A stretch of 32,597 bases of DNA from DASXMX01 sp036794395 (GCA_036794395.1 DAIRGS010000048.1:1-32597); one strand, 5' to 3'; shown: positions 8,904 to 16,931, numbered from the stretch's first letter. Made by a program: numbers and translations. The notes: a model not told the origin generated them from the sequence alone.

Positions 8904-10895
8904 TCACTTGCCCTTTGCGACATAAACCCCGTCCCAGTCGGGCCCCGGAGAGTGGGAACTGAGATAAGTGATGCGTTCGAGCAATGCCCCGGCCGGGGCA
9001 TCGTGGGGAAATCGGGCCAGAACGGATTTGAGCGTAAGGGCCGCCTGTTCCCAATTCTGCTGTTGATAGAATGCGAAAGCCGCATCGTATTCAGAAGCGC
9101 GTAAGCGAAGATCGGAATCGGCACTTTCATCGCCAAGCAGTTCGTACACCGCCATTGGCTTGAGCTTGCCTTTTACGCGCAGCACATNNNNNNNNNNGGA
9201 GCCGTAGAACTTATTGGCGCCCTCAAGCCGGCTGCCAAGATTAACGGCGTCACCGATAACGCTGTAATTGAATTTTTGGCTCGAGCCCATGTTGCCGAAC
9301 ACCATTGGGCCGGTGTTGATGCCAATCCGCGTGAGAAGGCCCTTAGCGCCCATCTCTTCAAGACGCGGCTGGATCTCGCGTTCGCGTTGCTCCATGGCCA
9401 ACGCGGCCCGGCAGGCGCGGAGCGCATGATCTGGTTGCGTGATCGGCGCGTTCCAGAAACTCATGATGGCATCGCCAATGTATTTATCGACGGTGCCATC
9501 GTTGGCAAAGACGAGGGCGGACATCTCGTCGAGGTAGTAGTTGAGCAGTTCGGTGAGCTTATGGTCTTCGAGGCGTTCGCTCAGATCGGTGAAGCCTTGA
9601 ATGTCGGTGAACATGACCGTCATCTCACGGCGCTCGCCGCTGAGGGTCAGGGCGGAGGGATCTCGATCGATTTGGGCGGCGACCTGGGGGGAGACGTATT
9701 GCGAGAGCGCCTTGACGACGAAGCGGCGCTGCCGGCCTTCGGTCATGTAGCTCCAGGCAAACGTGGCGATGGTTGCAAGGAGCAGGGAAATAATCGGAGT
9801 GGCCAAAGGCAGCCAGCGGATTTCGTGGCGGGTAAACATGACGGTGGCGGTACCAATGAGAATGATTGCGACAGTGGCAGCCAAGAACAGTTTGGCGATG
9901 ACGCGGCGAGGAAATGCGACACCCAGCGACGTAAAAAATGCCGTGAGCAGTGCGATGGCCGCACTTGCGGCCGGGGGAATCACCTTCACCTGCCGATGCT
10001 CGAGCATGTTGGCGATGGCGGTGGCCTGAATTTCAACGCCGGGAAATTCATCTGCCAATGGAGATGATTTGAGGTCGAACGTCCCGGCGGTGATTGCGCC
10101 CAGGACTACGATCTTGCCGCGTATCATTTCGGGCCTTACGCCGAAATCTTTTGTCTTGCTGATATCAGCGCCCATTACATGAGATGCGCTGAGGTAGCGA
10201 AAGGTCCGCGTTCTGGCGGCATCCGGCGCGTGGTGAGGGCCATAATAATGAAGGAGGAATGGATCGTTGAACGGTGCGTCGCCAATTGATGTGATCGTGC
10301 GAGCGGCCAAGCTCGGGACCCCGTTCACCACCGGCGTGTAGCGCCGGTAAACAACATCGTTGCCGACGTTCACAGCGCCGAAGATTGGCGCTTTCGCCGG
10401 GGGAGCGAAAGCGCCCCACTTTCCCTCAGCCGACACCAGCGAACCGAAAATGATTGGAATTTTCGATCGATTGATGGCGCTGGCAAACGCGGAATCGTCG
10501 CCATTTACATCGTTAAACGCACTTGGCTCACTGAATATAAGGTCGACGGCGATGGCGCGGGCGCCGCTGCGATTGCAATAATCAATGACGTAGCCCCACA
10601 ATTGCCGAGGCCAGGGCCAGCCGTAGGGCGTCTTGCCGATCGCGCCGTGAGCAAGATCGTTCAGGCTCGTTTCATCGGCGGCGATGATCACGACCGGGCC
10701 ACCCTTCTGACTATCGATGCGGCGGAGATGATAAAGCGAATCGTAGAGAACGTTGTCCAGTTTGGTGAAAGCAATCGATACGCCCGGCAGGTGGGCGGCC
10801 GACCAAGTTAACACCCAGGCGGCGAATGCGATCATGGCCGCCGCGAAGACCTTTCGGGCGGGGCCATGAGCGGATATTTTGCTGGGTAAGGGCAT
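8904..10895 (-). CDS. CHASE2-domain adenylate/guanylate cyclase (contains assembly gap)
   Basis: The order is an N-terminal helix (residues ~15-35), a CHASE2 extracytoplasmic sensor (~45-320, with VLYDSLYHLR and the ARAIAVDLIFSEPS core), three membrane helices (~310-390), then a class III nucleotide cyclase domain. In the cyclase domain, MFTDIQGFT carries the metal-binding aspartates (the first in FTDI, the second in KYIGDAIMSFW), and a later stretch, GINTGPMVFGNMGS...VIGDAVNLGSRLE, follows. The 10-N gap lies just after NKFYGS and before VLRVKGKLKP. Family members have roughly 20-30 residues there, so the true gene is probably longer than shown. The protein probably makes cAMP in response to an external signal. 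It is divergent from the GH140-like gene with 71 bases between them. Confidence 0.9.
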   Translation of the reverse strand: MPLPSKISAHGPARKVFAAAMIAFAAWVLTWSAAHLPGVSIAFTKLDNVLYDSLYHLRRIDSQKGGPVVIIAADETSLNDLAHGAIGKTPYGWPWPRQLWGYVIDYCNRSGARAIAVDLIFSEPSAFNDVNGDDSAFASAINRSKIPIIFGSLVSAEGKWGAFAPPAKAPIFGAVNVGNDVVYRRYTPVVNGVPSLAARTITSIGDAPFNDPFLLHYYGPHHAPDAARTRTFRYLSASHVMGADISKTKDFGVRPEMIRGKIVVLGAITAGTFDLKSSPLADEFPGVEIQATAIANMLEHRQVKVIPPAASAAIALLTAFFTSLGVAFPRRVIAKLFLAATVAIILIGTATVMFTRHEIRWLPLATPIISLLLATIATFAWSYMTEGRQRRFVVKALSQYVSPQVAAQIDRDPSALTLSGERREMTVMFTDIQGFTDLSERLEDHKLTELLNYYLDEMSALVFANDGTVDKYIGDAIMSFWNAPITQPDHALRACRAALAMEQREREIQPRLEEMGAKGLLTRIGINTGPMVFGNMGSSQKFNYSVIGDAVNLGSRLEGANKFYGSXXXXVLRVKGKLKPMAVYELLGDESADSDLRLRASEYDAAFAFYQQQNWEQAALTLKSVLARFPHDAPAGALLERITYLSSHSPGPDWDGVYVAKGK
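9188..9197. other. Assembly gap (ten N)
   Basis: Ten undetermined bases interrupt the cyclase domain. Because the reading frame continues but residues expected between the YGS and VLRVKGK segments are missing, the run is probably a placeholder of arbitrary length. Confidence 0.95.
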
Positions 10896-10966
10896 CGAAG
10901 TCGGATTCTTCCAAGTGCTTACGTCTTATATTGGAAAGCCGGCCTTCGTGCATCAGGAGCCACAGG

Positions 10967-12391
10967 ATGAAACCCGGGCTGTTCCGGAAAATGCTTTGGG
11001 CATCGCTCGCGCTGGCGGGGATGGTGGGAATTGTGCCGGCACAGGAGGCGGCGACTCGTCCGACAATGGGGCTGGGGGTTTCGGAGAACCATCGATTTTT
11101 GATTGACGCCCAAGGCCGTCCGTTTTTCTTTCTGGCTGACACCGCATGGGAGCTGTTTCACCGGCTGAACCGGGAAGAAGCGCAGGACTACTTGAAGGAT
11201 CGCGCTGCGAAACATTTCAACGTGATTCAGGCGTGCGTGCTGGCTGAGTATGGCGGGCTGACGGTGCCCAACGCATATGGTCATCTTCCGCTCAGCGACA
11301 ACGACCCGGCCAAGCCGAACGAGGAATATTTCAAGGATGTTGATTGGGTGGTGGAGCAGGCCCAGGGGCTGAGGCTTTATGTGGGGATGTTGCCCACTTG
11401 GGGCGACAAGGTGAATAAAAAGTGGGGCATGGGGCCGGAAATCTTCACCCCGCAAAACGCCGGGGCGTACGGGGAGTTTCTTGGTAAGCGCTACAAAGAC
11501 AAACCGATCATCTGGATCCTGGGTGGTGACCGGCCCATCGAGGATGACCGCCAAATGGCGATCTGGCGAGCCATGGCCGCGGGAATTGCCAAGGGCGACG
11601 GCGGAGCGCATCTGATGACCTTCCATCCGATGGGCGGACGGTCGTCCAGTGAATGGTTACAGAGCGACGGCTGGCTTGCCTTTAACATGCTCCAATCAGG
11701 ACACAGCGCGCGCGATATTGCGACGTGGGGGCGGATCTGGACGGATTATCAAAAGCAGCCGATCAAACCGACTTTGGACGCCGAGCCAAACTACGAGGAT
11801 CACCCGATCAACTGGATGCCACAGAACGGGTACTTCAACGATTTTGACGTGCGCAAGCAGGCGTATTGGTCGGTTTTTGCCGGGGCTTGCGGATACACCT
11901 ATGGCTGTCATGACATCTGGCAGTTTTATCAGCCAGGCCGGGATCCGATCAGCAGTGCGCGAACGCCTTGGCGTGATGCGATGAAACTCCCGGGGGCGGG
12001 GCAGATGCAGTGGCTGATCGGGTTGATGATGTCGCGACCCTTTCTGTCGCGCGTTCCCGACCAATCGCTGATCGTGTCGACCGATAAATCCGACGGCGCT
12101 CACTGCCAGGCCACGCGCGATGCGGATGGTACATATGCGTTTATTTATGTGCCGGATGGAAGTCCGGTGAAAATTGATTTGCGAAAGCTGGGGGGCGTTG
12201 CGCTCAAGGCTTGGTGGTACGACCCGCGCAATGGTGGAGCGAATCCCGCCGGGGATTTTACGAATCAGGCGGTCCAGGAATTCATCCCCCCCGCCGCGGC
12301 CAAGGGCGCGGAAGCCAATGATTGGGTGCTGGTGCTGGATGACGCGGCGAAACATTATGCGGCGCCGGGGGGTGTTGCGGGCGGGAAGTAG
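10967..12391 (+). CDS. Secreted GH140-like glycosidase (DUF4038, apiosidase-type)
   Basis: The product has about 474 residues. A signal peptide (MLWASLALAGMVGIVPAQEA) precedes a TIM-barrel of the DUF4038 family: GVSENHRFLIDAQGRPFFFLADTAWELFHRL at the start, FNVIQACVLAEY, then IIWILGGDRP (D188) and KPTLDAEPNYEDHP (E273). By family analogy D188 and E273 would be the acid/base and nucleophile. The C-terminal ~90 residues (DADGTYAFIYVPDG..., VKAWWYDPRNG) match the small beta domain usually following DUF4038. GH140 enzymes cleave apiose-containing side chains of pectin RG-II, though many DUF4038 proteins are uncharacterised. The ATG at 10967 has AGGAG 7 bases upstream. It is followed by hairpin repeats. 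Confidence 0.85.
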   Translation: MKPGLFRKMLWASLALAGMVGIVPAQEAATRPTMGLGVSENHRFLIDAQGRPFFFLADTAWELFHRLNREEAQDYLKDRAAKHFNVIQACVLAEYGGLTVPNAYGHLPLSDNDPAKPNEEYFKDVDWVVEQAQGLRLYVGMLPTWGDKVNKKWGMGPEIFTPQNAGAYGEFLGKRYKDKPIIWILGGDRPIEDDRQMAIWRAMAAGIAKGDGGAHLMTFHPMGGRSSSEWLQSDGWLAFNMLQSGHSARDIATWGRIWTDYQKQPIKPTLDAEPNYEDHPINWMPQNGYFNDFDVRKQAYWSVFAGACGYTYGCHDIWQFYQPGRDPISSARTPWRDAMKLPGAGQMQWLIGLMMSRPFLSRVPDQSLIVSTDKSDGAHCQATRDADGTYAFIYVPDGSPVKIDLRKLGGVALKAWWYDPRNGGANPAGDFTNQAVQEFIPPAAAKGAEANDWVLVLDDAAKHYAAPGGVAGGK

Positions 12392-12401
12392 GAGACAATT
12401 G

Positions 12402-12467
12402 AACCACGGATGGCACGGATAAGAAGGCGGATTGGCTTTATCCGTGTTATCCGCGTAATCCGTGGTT
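12402..12467. repeat. ACCACGGAT-type hairpin repeat 1
   Basis: The left side reads AACCACGGATGGCACGGATAA and the right side TTATCCGTGTTATCCGCGTAATCCGTGGTT, so both ends pair. The unit is followed by the linker CATCCAACTTGACGATCTGAC, which recurs near 20070 with one change. Confidence 0.85.
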
Positions 12468-12511
12468 GAAACTTTTCCTTCATCCAACTTGACGATCTGA
12501 CACGAGAAGAA

Positions 12512-12594
12512 TTGAACCACGGATAGCACGGATTCCACGGATAAGAATACAACTCTCTCTCTTATCCGTGATATCCGTGTAATCCGTGGTTCAA
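12512..12594. repeat. ACCACGGAT-type hairpin repeat 2
   Basis: It is bounded by TTGAACCACGGAT and ATCCGTGGTTCAA, a 13-base perfect terminal pairing, with further CACGGAT/ATCCGTG pairing inside. It is a tandem neighbour of repeat 1. Confidence 0.85.
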
Positions 12595-12628
12595 TCCCTC
12601 TTTTCCAAAACCTGGCGTCGCGCATCGA

Positions 12629-12680
12629 AGGAGGATGTGGCTGGCAACCTTCCTGCTCAACCCGCACGCGACATCCTCCT
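12629..12680. repeat. Stem-loop with 10-base arms AGGAGGATGT/ACATCCTCCT
   Basis: The arms are at 12629-12638 and 12671-12680. The loop is 32 bases. It lies just upstream of the first cassette palindrome and ~54 bases before the WYL gene, so it could be a leader structure or a fragment of another repeat family. Confidence 0.5.
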
Positions 12681-12690
12681 GATGGTATAA

Positions 12691-12709
12691 CCGGACATGG
12701 ATTGTCCGG
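12691..12709 (+). promoter_or_regulatory. Cassette operator site 1 (CCGGACA-N5-TGTCCGG)
   Basis: This is a perfect inverted repeat with 7-base arms and spacer TGGAT, ending 27 bases before the WYL start. Three near-copies at 15327, 16526 and 17949 share the arms, a T directly before TGTCCG, and a TA(C/T)-rich hexamer 11 bases after TTGTCC. Its position suggests autoregulation by the WYL protein, by analogy with other WYL regulators that bind inverted repeats. Confidence 0.65.
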
Positions 12710-12736
12710 CGCGATCGATACCATTGGAGGCGGATG

Positions 12737-13765
12737 ATGAAAGATCAATTGCAGCGCGTTCTCACTCTGGATCGCTGGCTGTGGGCCGGCCGCCGTGTCG
12801 TCGCCAAGAACGCCGCGGCGGAGTTGGGGGTGGATGAGCGGACCATCCGCCGGGACCTTAAAGAGGTGTTGGCCGGGCAATGGCGGCTGCCGGTGCGGTA
12901 CGACCGGGCGCAACGCATCTGGTTCTACGAAGGCGAGGCCGCCCCGCTGCCGGCCACGCTCATCAGCGAGTCCGACCGCTTCGCCCTGCTCCTGTCGCTC
13001 CAGTCCATCGAGCAATACCGCGGCACGCCGATCTACGAAAAGCTCCAGCGCATCTACGCCCGGCTGCTCGATCTGCTCCCACAAGAACGCCGCACAAGCT
13101 TCGTCGCCCTCGCCCGCAAAATCCGCTTCGAAGGCCCGCCGACCCGACCGCTACCCGAACCAATGTGGAACACGATCATCAACGCCCTCGACGATTCCAC
13201 CACCCTCCGCCTGACCTACCGCACCGGAAGCACCGGCAAAGTTGGCGCCCGCAAGCTCGACCCCTACGCGCTGGTCGTCCGACATCGGGAGTGGTATCTG
13301 GTTGGTTGGGATCACATTCATAAAGCCGTCCGGACGTTCTTCGTGCCGCGCATTCAGGGGGCGGAGGACACGGAGCAGCGATTTCGCGTTAAGGATGAAT
13401 TCGACCTCGACCATTACCTCGCGACCGCGGTGGATGGGCACCAGGGCACGGGAGAGATTCATCACGTGAAGCTGCGGTTTACCAAGGAAGCATCGCATCT
13501 GGGAGAGGAGTACGTGTGGAATGCGACACAGAAGGTTTCGCGGGATGCGGACGGGAGGATTATTGCGGAGTTCGATACCGGCGCATTGTACGCTGTGGAG
13601 CGGCAGGTGCTGGGGTGGGGCGGAAAAGTCGAGGTGATCTCACCCGACCAACTGAGGTCGTTGATTAAGAAGAGGGCTGACTCACTGCTGTTATCACATT
13701 GCAGATTTGCCACCGGGGCCGGAACAGAAGGGAACACCAATGGCGCAGATTCGTCGCACAGTTGA
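12737..13765 (+). CDS. WYL-domain transcriptional regulator
   Basis: The product has about 342 residues. A winged helix-turn-helix occupies residues ~5-60 (AKNAAAELGVDERTIRRDLKEV), a helical linker follows, and the WYL domain is at ~155-230, ending in YALVVRHREWYLVGWDHIHKAVRTFFVPRI. A WCX-like C-terminal extension comes next. WYL proteins are ligand- or nucleic-acid-sensing regulators, often found in phage-defence loci. Two ATGs are adjacent (12734 and 12737). The second is chosen because GGAGG lies 6 bases before it, but the first is possible. The gene overlaps the next one by 26 bases. A perfect palindrome lies just upstream, and this gene is the only DNA-binding regulator in the plus-strand cassette group. 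Confidence 0.9.
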   Translation: MKDQLQRVLTLDRWLWAGRRVVAKNAAAELGVDERTIRRDLKEVLAGQWRLPVRYDRAQRIWFYEGEAAPLPATLISESDRFALLLSLQSIEQYRGTPIYEKLQRIYARLLDLLPQERRTSFVALARKIRFEGPPTRPLPEPMWNTIINALDDSTTLRLTYRTGSTGKVGARKLDPYALVVRHREWYLVGWDHIHKAVRTFFVPRIQGAEDTEQRFRVKDEFDLDHYLATAVDGHQGTGEIHHVKLRFTKEASHLGEEYVWNATQKVSRDADGRIIAEFDTGALYAVERQVLGWGGKVEVISPDQLRSLIKKRADSLLLSHCRFATGAGTEGNTNGADSSHS

Positions 13766-15068
13766 CCACAGTATTTGGTTCAATGCCACCAACTTTCAGC
13801 AGCAACCCAACGAAGGCATATTGGAATATTTTTCTACGCTCGCCGCCGGGCAGCAAGTCGTGGTTGAATTGAACGGCCACCCGGCTGGGACCTGGGCGCG
13901 GTATAATGGTGGAGCGTTTGCGCTCAAATCGATCGACAATGCTGCGGAGCAGGCTTGGGATGCGATTCCCGTGACTAACCCTCTCACCTGGGTTCAGATT
14001 GCTTTGGGGAATGTAGGCGTTCCGAACCCAGCAGGCCCGAATCTGGCAGCTGGCCCCGTCGTTCTTCCGGTGGCGCAGGCAGTGGGTGGCGCAGCGACAC
14101 CGAACTTTGAGCACACAAATGATTATGTGGCATCACCGGATGGTGTCCTGTGCATCGGACTCGACTTGGCTTGGTGGGGCGGCAGCCGCAATGACCCTGA
14201 TTCTCGCAACGATGCTCTCAGCTACCTCTTTCTTCGCGACGGCAACGCAACTGAAATTGAAGCGACGCGAATCAGCCTCGGAAATACATTCAACGGTGGT
14301 GCCAACGGATTTACACCGAATTGTGATCCCAATGCAGATCTCGTTCTTGGCGCGATCGAAGCGATACTAATCAAACACCAGCCAACTCATGTTGTTCTCG
14401 CTGTCGACGCACCGCTTGCCGCCGCTGCAAGGCAATTGCCGCCGCGCCTCAAGGTTCCAGGTCCGGGAACTCTGGCACGCCGTGAGCCTGAAAATATTCT
14501 CGCCGCTGCGATCGCCACCGGCCCGGCTGATTGGCGGCAGGGGTGCAACATTCAACCGGGAGCGCCACTATGTCCCCGGGTTGCTAACCTCGTCAACGGC
14601 CTCGTCGCACGGTGTGGATTCGGTCTCTACGGTCACGGTGGCCCGGTTCCAAAACGATGTTTGATAGAATGCTTTCCTTCGGCCGCGATTTGGGCGATTG
14701 GATGCCAAGGTCATTATGGCGTCCTGTCTTCCCGTGATGCGCGCGAATATAAGACTTTCGACAATTGTTTTTACCCTTGGCACTCGCTCGTCCGTGCGGT
14801 GAACCAACACCTATTCGGTTTCATACCAGCGATTGGCGTCCCAGGTCCCGTGGTCCGCTCCTGGATTGCTGCCCTCAGTGGTAAACTCCTTTGGGACGCG
14901 CTGCTGGTTGAACCTACGGGCTGCCTCATGAGAGGCGGCAAGCTATTCGACGACGTGCTTGATTCGGTGAACTGCCTTTTGACCGCTGTTTCTTTCGCTA
15001 GCAACTCGGCGCATGTCTGGGTTGGCAACATCCCTGCGGATGGACACATTATCGGCCCGGGCCGTTGA
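13740..15068 (+). CDS. DUF429-like (predicted RNase H-fold nuclease) protein
   Basis: This 442-residue protein is longer than common DUF429 proteins because of ~130 N-terminal residues of unknown nature (VVVELNGHPAG...YNGGAFALKS). The C-terminal part has the DUF429 order of acidic motifs: D142 in CIGLDLAWWG, D223 in VVLAVDAPLA, E310 in CLIECFPSAAIW, and D404/D405/D408 in LFDDVLDSVNCLLTA. This pattern matches an RNase H-like active site, so metal-dependent nuclease activity is plausible but unproven. The ATG at 13740 overlaps the WYL gene by 26 bases, indicating one transcript under operator site 1. A Cys/His-rich mini-protein follows 12 bases downstream. Confidence 0.7.
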   Translation: MAQIRRTVDHSIWFNATNFQQQPNEGILEYFSTLAAGQQVVVELNGHPAGTWARYNGGAFALKSIDNAAEQAWDAIPVTNPLTWVQIALGNVGVPNPAGPNLAAGPVVLPVAQAVGGAATPNFEHTNDYVASPDGVLCIGLDLAWWGGSRNDPDSRNDALSYLFLRDGNATEIEATRISLGNTFNGGANGFTPNCDPNADLVLGAIEAILIKHQPTHVVLAVDAPLAAAARQLPPRLKVPGPGTLARREPENILAAAIATGPADWRQGCNIQPGAPLCPRVANLVNGLVARCGFGLYGHGGPVPKRCLIECFPSAAIWAIGCQGHYGVLSSRDAREYKTFDNCFYPWHSLVRAVNQHLFGFIPAIGVPGPVVRSWIAALSGKLLWDALLVEPTGCLMRGGKLFDDVLDSVNCLLTAVSFASNSAHVWVGNIPADGHIIGPGR

Positions 15069-15080
15069 AGAGGAGCTCCA

Positions 15081-15314
15081 ATGGCATCTAAGCAAACAAC
15101 AAGGGTCGGTTATACAAATCCATATCACCAGCAGGTAGTCCGGGACACCGAGCGCTGGGGTACCGACAACTGCCAATACGTTGTTGAAATGAAATGCCTG
15201 GATTGCAATTTCCATCACGGCACAAACGGTACAAACTGCCACCAGTGCAAATGTCTTAACCATCACGGCCACGGTCCCTTCTGCGGCAAGGGGCGGCACG
15301 AAGACCTGCTCTGA
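15081..15314 (+). CDS. Cys/His-rich 77-residue zinc-ribbon-like protein
   Basis: The centre reads MKCLDCNFHHGTNGTNCHQCKCLNHHGHGPFC, with two C-x2-C knuckles and several histidines, which suggests a zinc-binding mini-domain. An AGGAG ribosome-binding site precedes the ATG. It follows the DUF429-like gene by 12 bases and ends 12 bases before operator site 2, so it closes the first cassette. The family is not recognised with certainty. A nucleic-acid or protein adaptor role for the neighbouring DUF429 protein is only a guess. Confidence 0.75.
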   Translation: MASKQTTRVGYTNPYHQQVVRDTERWGTDNCQYVVEMKCLDCNFHHGTNGTNCHQCKCLNHHGHGPFCGKGRHEDLL

Positions 15315-15326
15315 AGGTGGGGAATA

Positions 15327-15345
15327 CCGGACACCTTTTGTCCGC
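15327..15345 (+). promoter_or_regulatory. Cassette operator site 2 (CCGGACA-N5-TGTCCGC)
   Basis: Six-base arms CGGACA/TGTCCG with spacer CCTTT. It is followed by GCTGCCGGCGG and TACTAATAC, the same layout as the other three sites. It precedes the 55-residue small protein gene by about 70 bases. Confidence 0.65.
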
Positions 15346-15414
15346 TGCCGGCGGTACTAATACTGGGGTCGCTACTGACGCGGCAAAGATTCAGTACCAA
15401 AGGAAAGGCAACTC

Positions 15415-15582
15415 ATGAGTTCCCAATTCAACGTCCGCGTCGGTTTAGGCAATGGCACTCGCGCGCAGCAGATGGTGATAACCGCCAACGACGCCAAGGA
15501 CGCGATGCGTTTCGCCGAGTTACAGACGGGCGCGAAAGCGCTGGGGAGCTATCAGGTTTCAACGCCCAAGGCGAAGAAGTGA
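15415..15582 (+). CDS. Small 55-residue protein, cassette leader type
   Basis: The start ATG at 15415 is preceded by AGGAAAGG. The second half, ITANDAKDAMRFAELQTGAK..., aligns by pattern with HATSSSDARRLIEARYPRC of the 46-residue protein at 18011: a V/I-T/H-A strand end, an S/D-D-A helix with an E, then a short turn and strand. All three such proteins in the island are the main small gene after a copy of the palindrome. Its stop TGA overlaps the GTG start of the next gene (GTGA), so the two are probably translationally coupled. The function is unknown. Confidence 0.7.
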   Translation: MSSQFNVRVGLGNGTRAQQMVITANDAKDAMRFAELQTGAKALGSYQVSTPKAKK

Positions 15583-16502
15583 AATGCGTTTCTGAGGATG
15601 CCGTTTGCCTGGGGTCAACCCGCGATTGGATACTGGTGACCACAATGGCACGCGGCAACGACGGCAATCTCTTGCAGCACACGGTTGAATCGGAATTGGC
15701 TGCGGCCCTCGTTGCTCCCGACCCTGCTCGCGGGCTTTGGCTGACCTGCACGCATGCGATGGCACCCTTTGAGCCGATTCGTCATCGCGATGAGGAAATC
15801 GATGATCGGCAGAATCGATTCAGTTATTGGTGGAAGATGGCCCTGAGGGACGAAAACGGCGGTGCGCCACCGAGTCAACCGGCGGTGCTGGGCGCATATC
15901 GGCGATGCCGGAAAGAGGATCCGAGCCAATACCCGAACAGCGCGGAAGTCGTGAGCGCTTTGGTTGGGCGCGAGCGCGTGGCTGGCGTATTGATCGAACT
16001 GGATGGCGCGAAGCATCGGGCACTTGCCAAGCGATGGTGTGGTACGAATATCAAAGCGGTAAACGCGAGTTGGCGAAAGTCACTTGCGGAACTCGGCCGA
16101 CCCGCCGGCTTGGATTGCCCGTGGCTGTTTACGATGGACCCGATGCAGTTTGTCGCAGGGAATGACAATGATGATGCCATGCTGCATCCCGGCGACTTTG
16201 GGCGGCTGCTTGATCCGGTCCGATCGTTTCTAATCAGCGGGCAGCCGGGCGTGTTCTGCGTGTTTTGCTATTCGATGTGGAACCACGTTGCCGCAGCGTT
16301 CAAAATGGCGGTTGAGGACTTCCGTGAGAAGCTGGTGGTTCCCGATCTGCACGTCGCTTTCGCGGAAATCCGCTTCGGCGGGATATCCCACGTTGGGGCG
16401 ATGCTGTCGCGCGATCAACGTCTGCTGGATGGTGCGCGGGACCGATGGATTTCGATTCGTGATGGCGACCTGGAAGCGCCCTCACCGTCGGGCGGAGATT
16501 AG
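15579..16502 (+). CDS. RlmJ-like protein with degenerate methyltransferase motifs
   Basis: This 307-residue protein resembles in motif order the 23S rRNA m6A2030 methyltransferase RlmJ. GNDGNLLQH stands where RlmJ has GN-x-ADVLKH, WLTCTHAMAPFEP where it has DTHAGAG, YPNSAEVVSALVGRERVAGVLIELD where it has YPGSP...ELHP, and LFTMDPMQF where it has IDPPYE. The glycines of the SAM loop and the second Pro and the Tyr of the DPPY motif are not kept, so catalytic activity is doubtful or altered. GTG at 15579 is inferred from the GTGA overlap with the upstream small gene. The reading comes from memory of the family, not from a search. It could instead be an unrelated SAM-fold protein. Confidence 0.5.
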   Translation: MKCVSEDAVCLGSTRDWILVTTMARGNDGNLLQHTVESELAAALVAPDPARGLWLTCTHAMAPFEPIRHRDEEIDDRQNRFSYWWKMALRDENGGAPPSQPAVLGAYRRCRKEDPSQYPNSAEVVSALVGRERVAGVLIELDGAKHRALAKRWCGTNIKAVNASWRKSLAELGRPAGLDCPWLFTMDPMQFVAGNDNDDAMLHPGDFGRLLDPVRSFLISGQPGVFCVFCYSMWNHVAAAFKMAVEDFREKLVVPDLHVAFAEIRFGGISHVGAMLSRDQRLLDGARDRWISIRDGDLEAPSPSGGD

Positions 16503-16525
16503 CGTCGCCATCGTCACATCGAGCA

Positions 16526-16544
16526 CTGGACACATTTTGTCCGG
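16526..16544 (+). promoter_or_regulatory. Cassette operator site 3 (CTGGACA-N5-TGTCCGG)
   Basis: Arms GGACA/TGTCC with spacer CATTT. It is followed by CGGCGATGG and TATTATC in the same spacing as the other sites. It lies 23 bases after the stop of the RlmJ-like gene. Confidence 0.65.
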
Positions 16545-16622
16545 CGGCGATGGTATTATCTGGGATCGCATCGGAGACCTTCCGCAACCGGCGGAACGTC
16601 GAGGTCGTCAAGGAAACGAATC

Positions 16623-16658
16623 ATGACCAACAACATCACATCGCGCGCCGCCATCTAG
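16623..16658 (+). CDS. Possible 11-codon leader peptide
   Basis: ATG at 16623 is preceded by AAGGAAA at a normal distance and encodes MTNNITSRAAI before a TAG. It lies between operator site 3 and the 46-residue gene. Its only support is the ribosome-binding site, so it may be chance or a remnant. Confidence 0.25.
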   Translation: MTNNITSRAAI

Positions 16659-16728
16659 CGGCAAAGAGAACCTGGCCAACTTGAAGCGTGTTCTGGGAGA
16701 TTCCCTAACCACTTTCAAGGAGTTGGCC

Positions 16729-16869
16729 ATGAGGTCTTTTCGCATCGTGTTCGTTTGGGACGGTTGTGAGTACACGAAGCTGTTTCAGGCGGCTTCGGTG
16801 ACCGCCGTCATTGCGCTGGCCGCGGGGCAGTATCCCGGCTGCCACGTGTGGTCGGTCGAGGAGATTTGA
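16729..16869 (+). CDS. Small 46-residue protein, cassette leader type
   Basis: AGGAG lies 6 bases before the ATG. The protein (MRSFRIVFVWDGCEYTKLFQ..., ending QYPGCHVWSVEEI) closely follows the pattern of the 46-residue protein at 18011 (MKTYEITFTIDNKRYAET..., ending RYPRCVIWNVREQ): a beta strand, a helix rich in S/A, then YP-x-C-x-(V/I)-W-x-V-x-E. Equal length, equal place after a palindrome and a shared C-terminal signature make them paralogues. The function is unknown. Confidence 0.75.
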   Translation: MRSFRIVFVWDGCEYTKLFQAASVTAVIALAAGQYPGCHVWSVEEI

Positions 16870-16892
16870 TCGGGTTTGCGCGGGGCGAGGTG

Positions 16893-16910
16893 TCGACCCA
16901 TCCGGGTCGA
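16893..16910. promoter_or_regulatory. Short hairpin TCGACCC-ATCC-GGGTCGA
   Basis: Perfect 7-base arms and a 4-base loop lie between the 46-residue and 38-residue genes. It might slow ribosome entry or partly end transcription, but there is no T-run. Confidence 0.4.
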
Positions 16911-16931
16911 GCCCTTCGAGGGGATGGACGT

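Larger units (their letters stand above)
12392..12733. other. Repeat-filled interval of 342 bases
   Basis: It holds two ACCACGGAT-type hairpins, a further stem-loop at 12629-12680 and the first copy of the GGACA/TGTCC palindrome. No gene was seen. Confidence 0.6.

Noticed and set aside
9276..10067. 263-codon plus-strand frame inside the cyclase gene
   Set aside because: Antisense shadow of a well-supported CHASE2 cyclase, with no motif or ribosome-binding site of note.
11696..13084. 462-codon minus-strand frame across the GH140-like 3' end, hairpins and WYL 5' end
   Set aside because: It runs through two hairpin repeats and lies antisense to two well-supported genes; its peptide is repeat-derived and has no domain.
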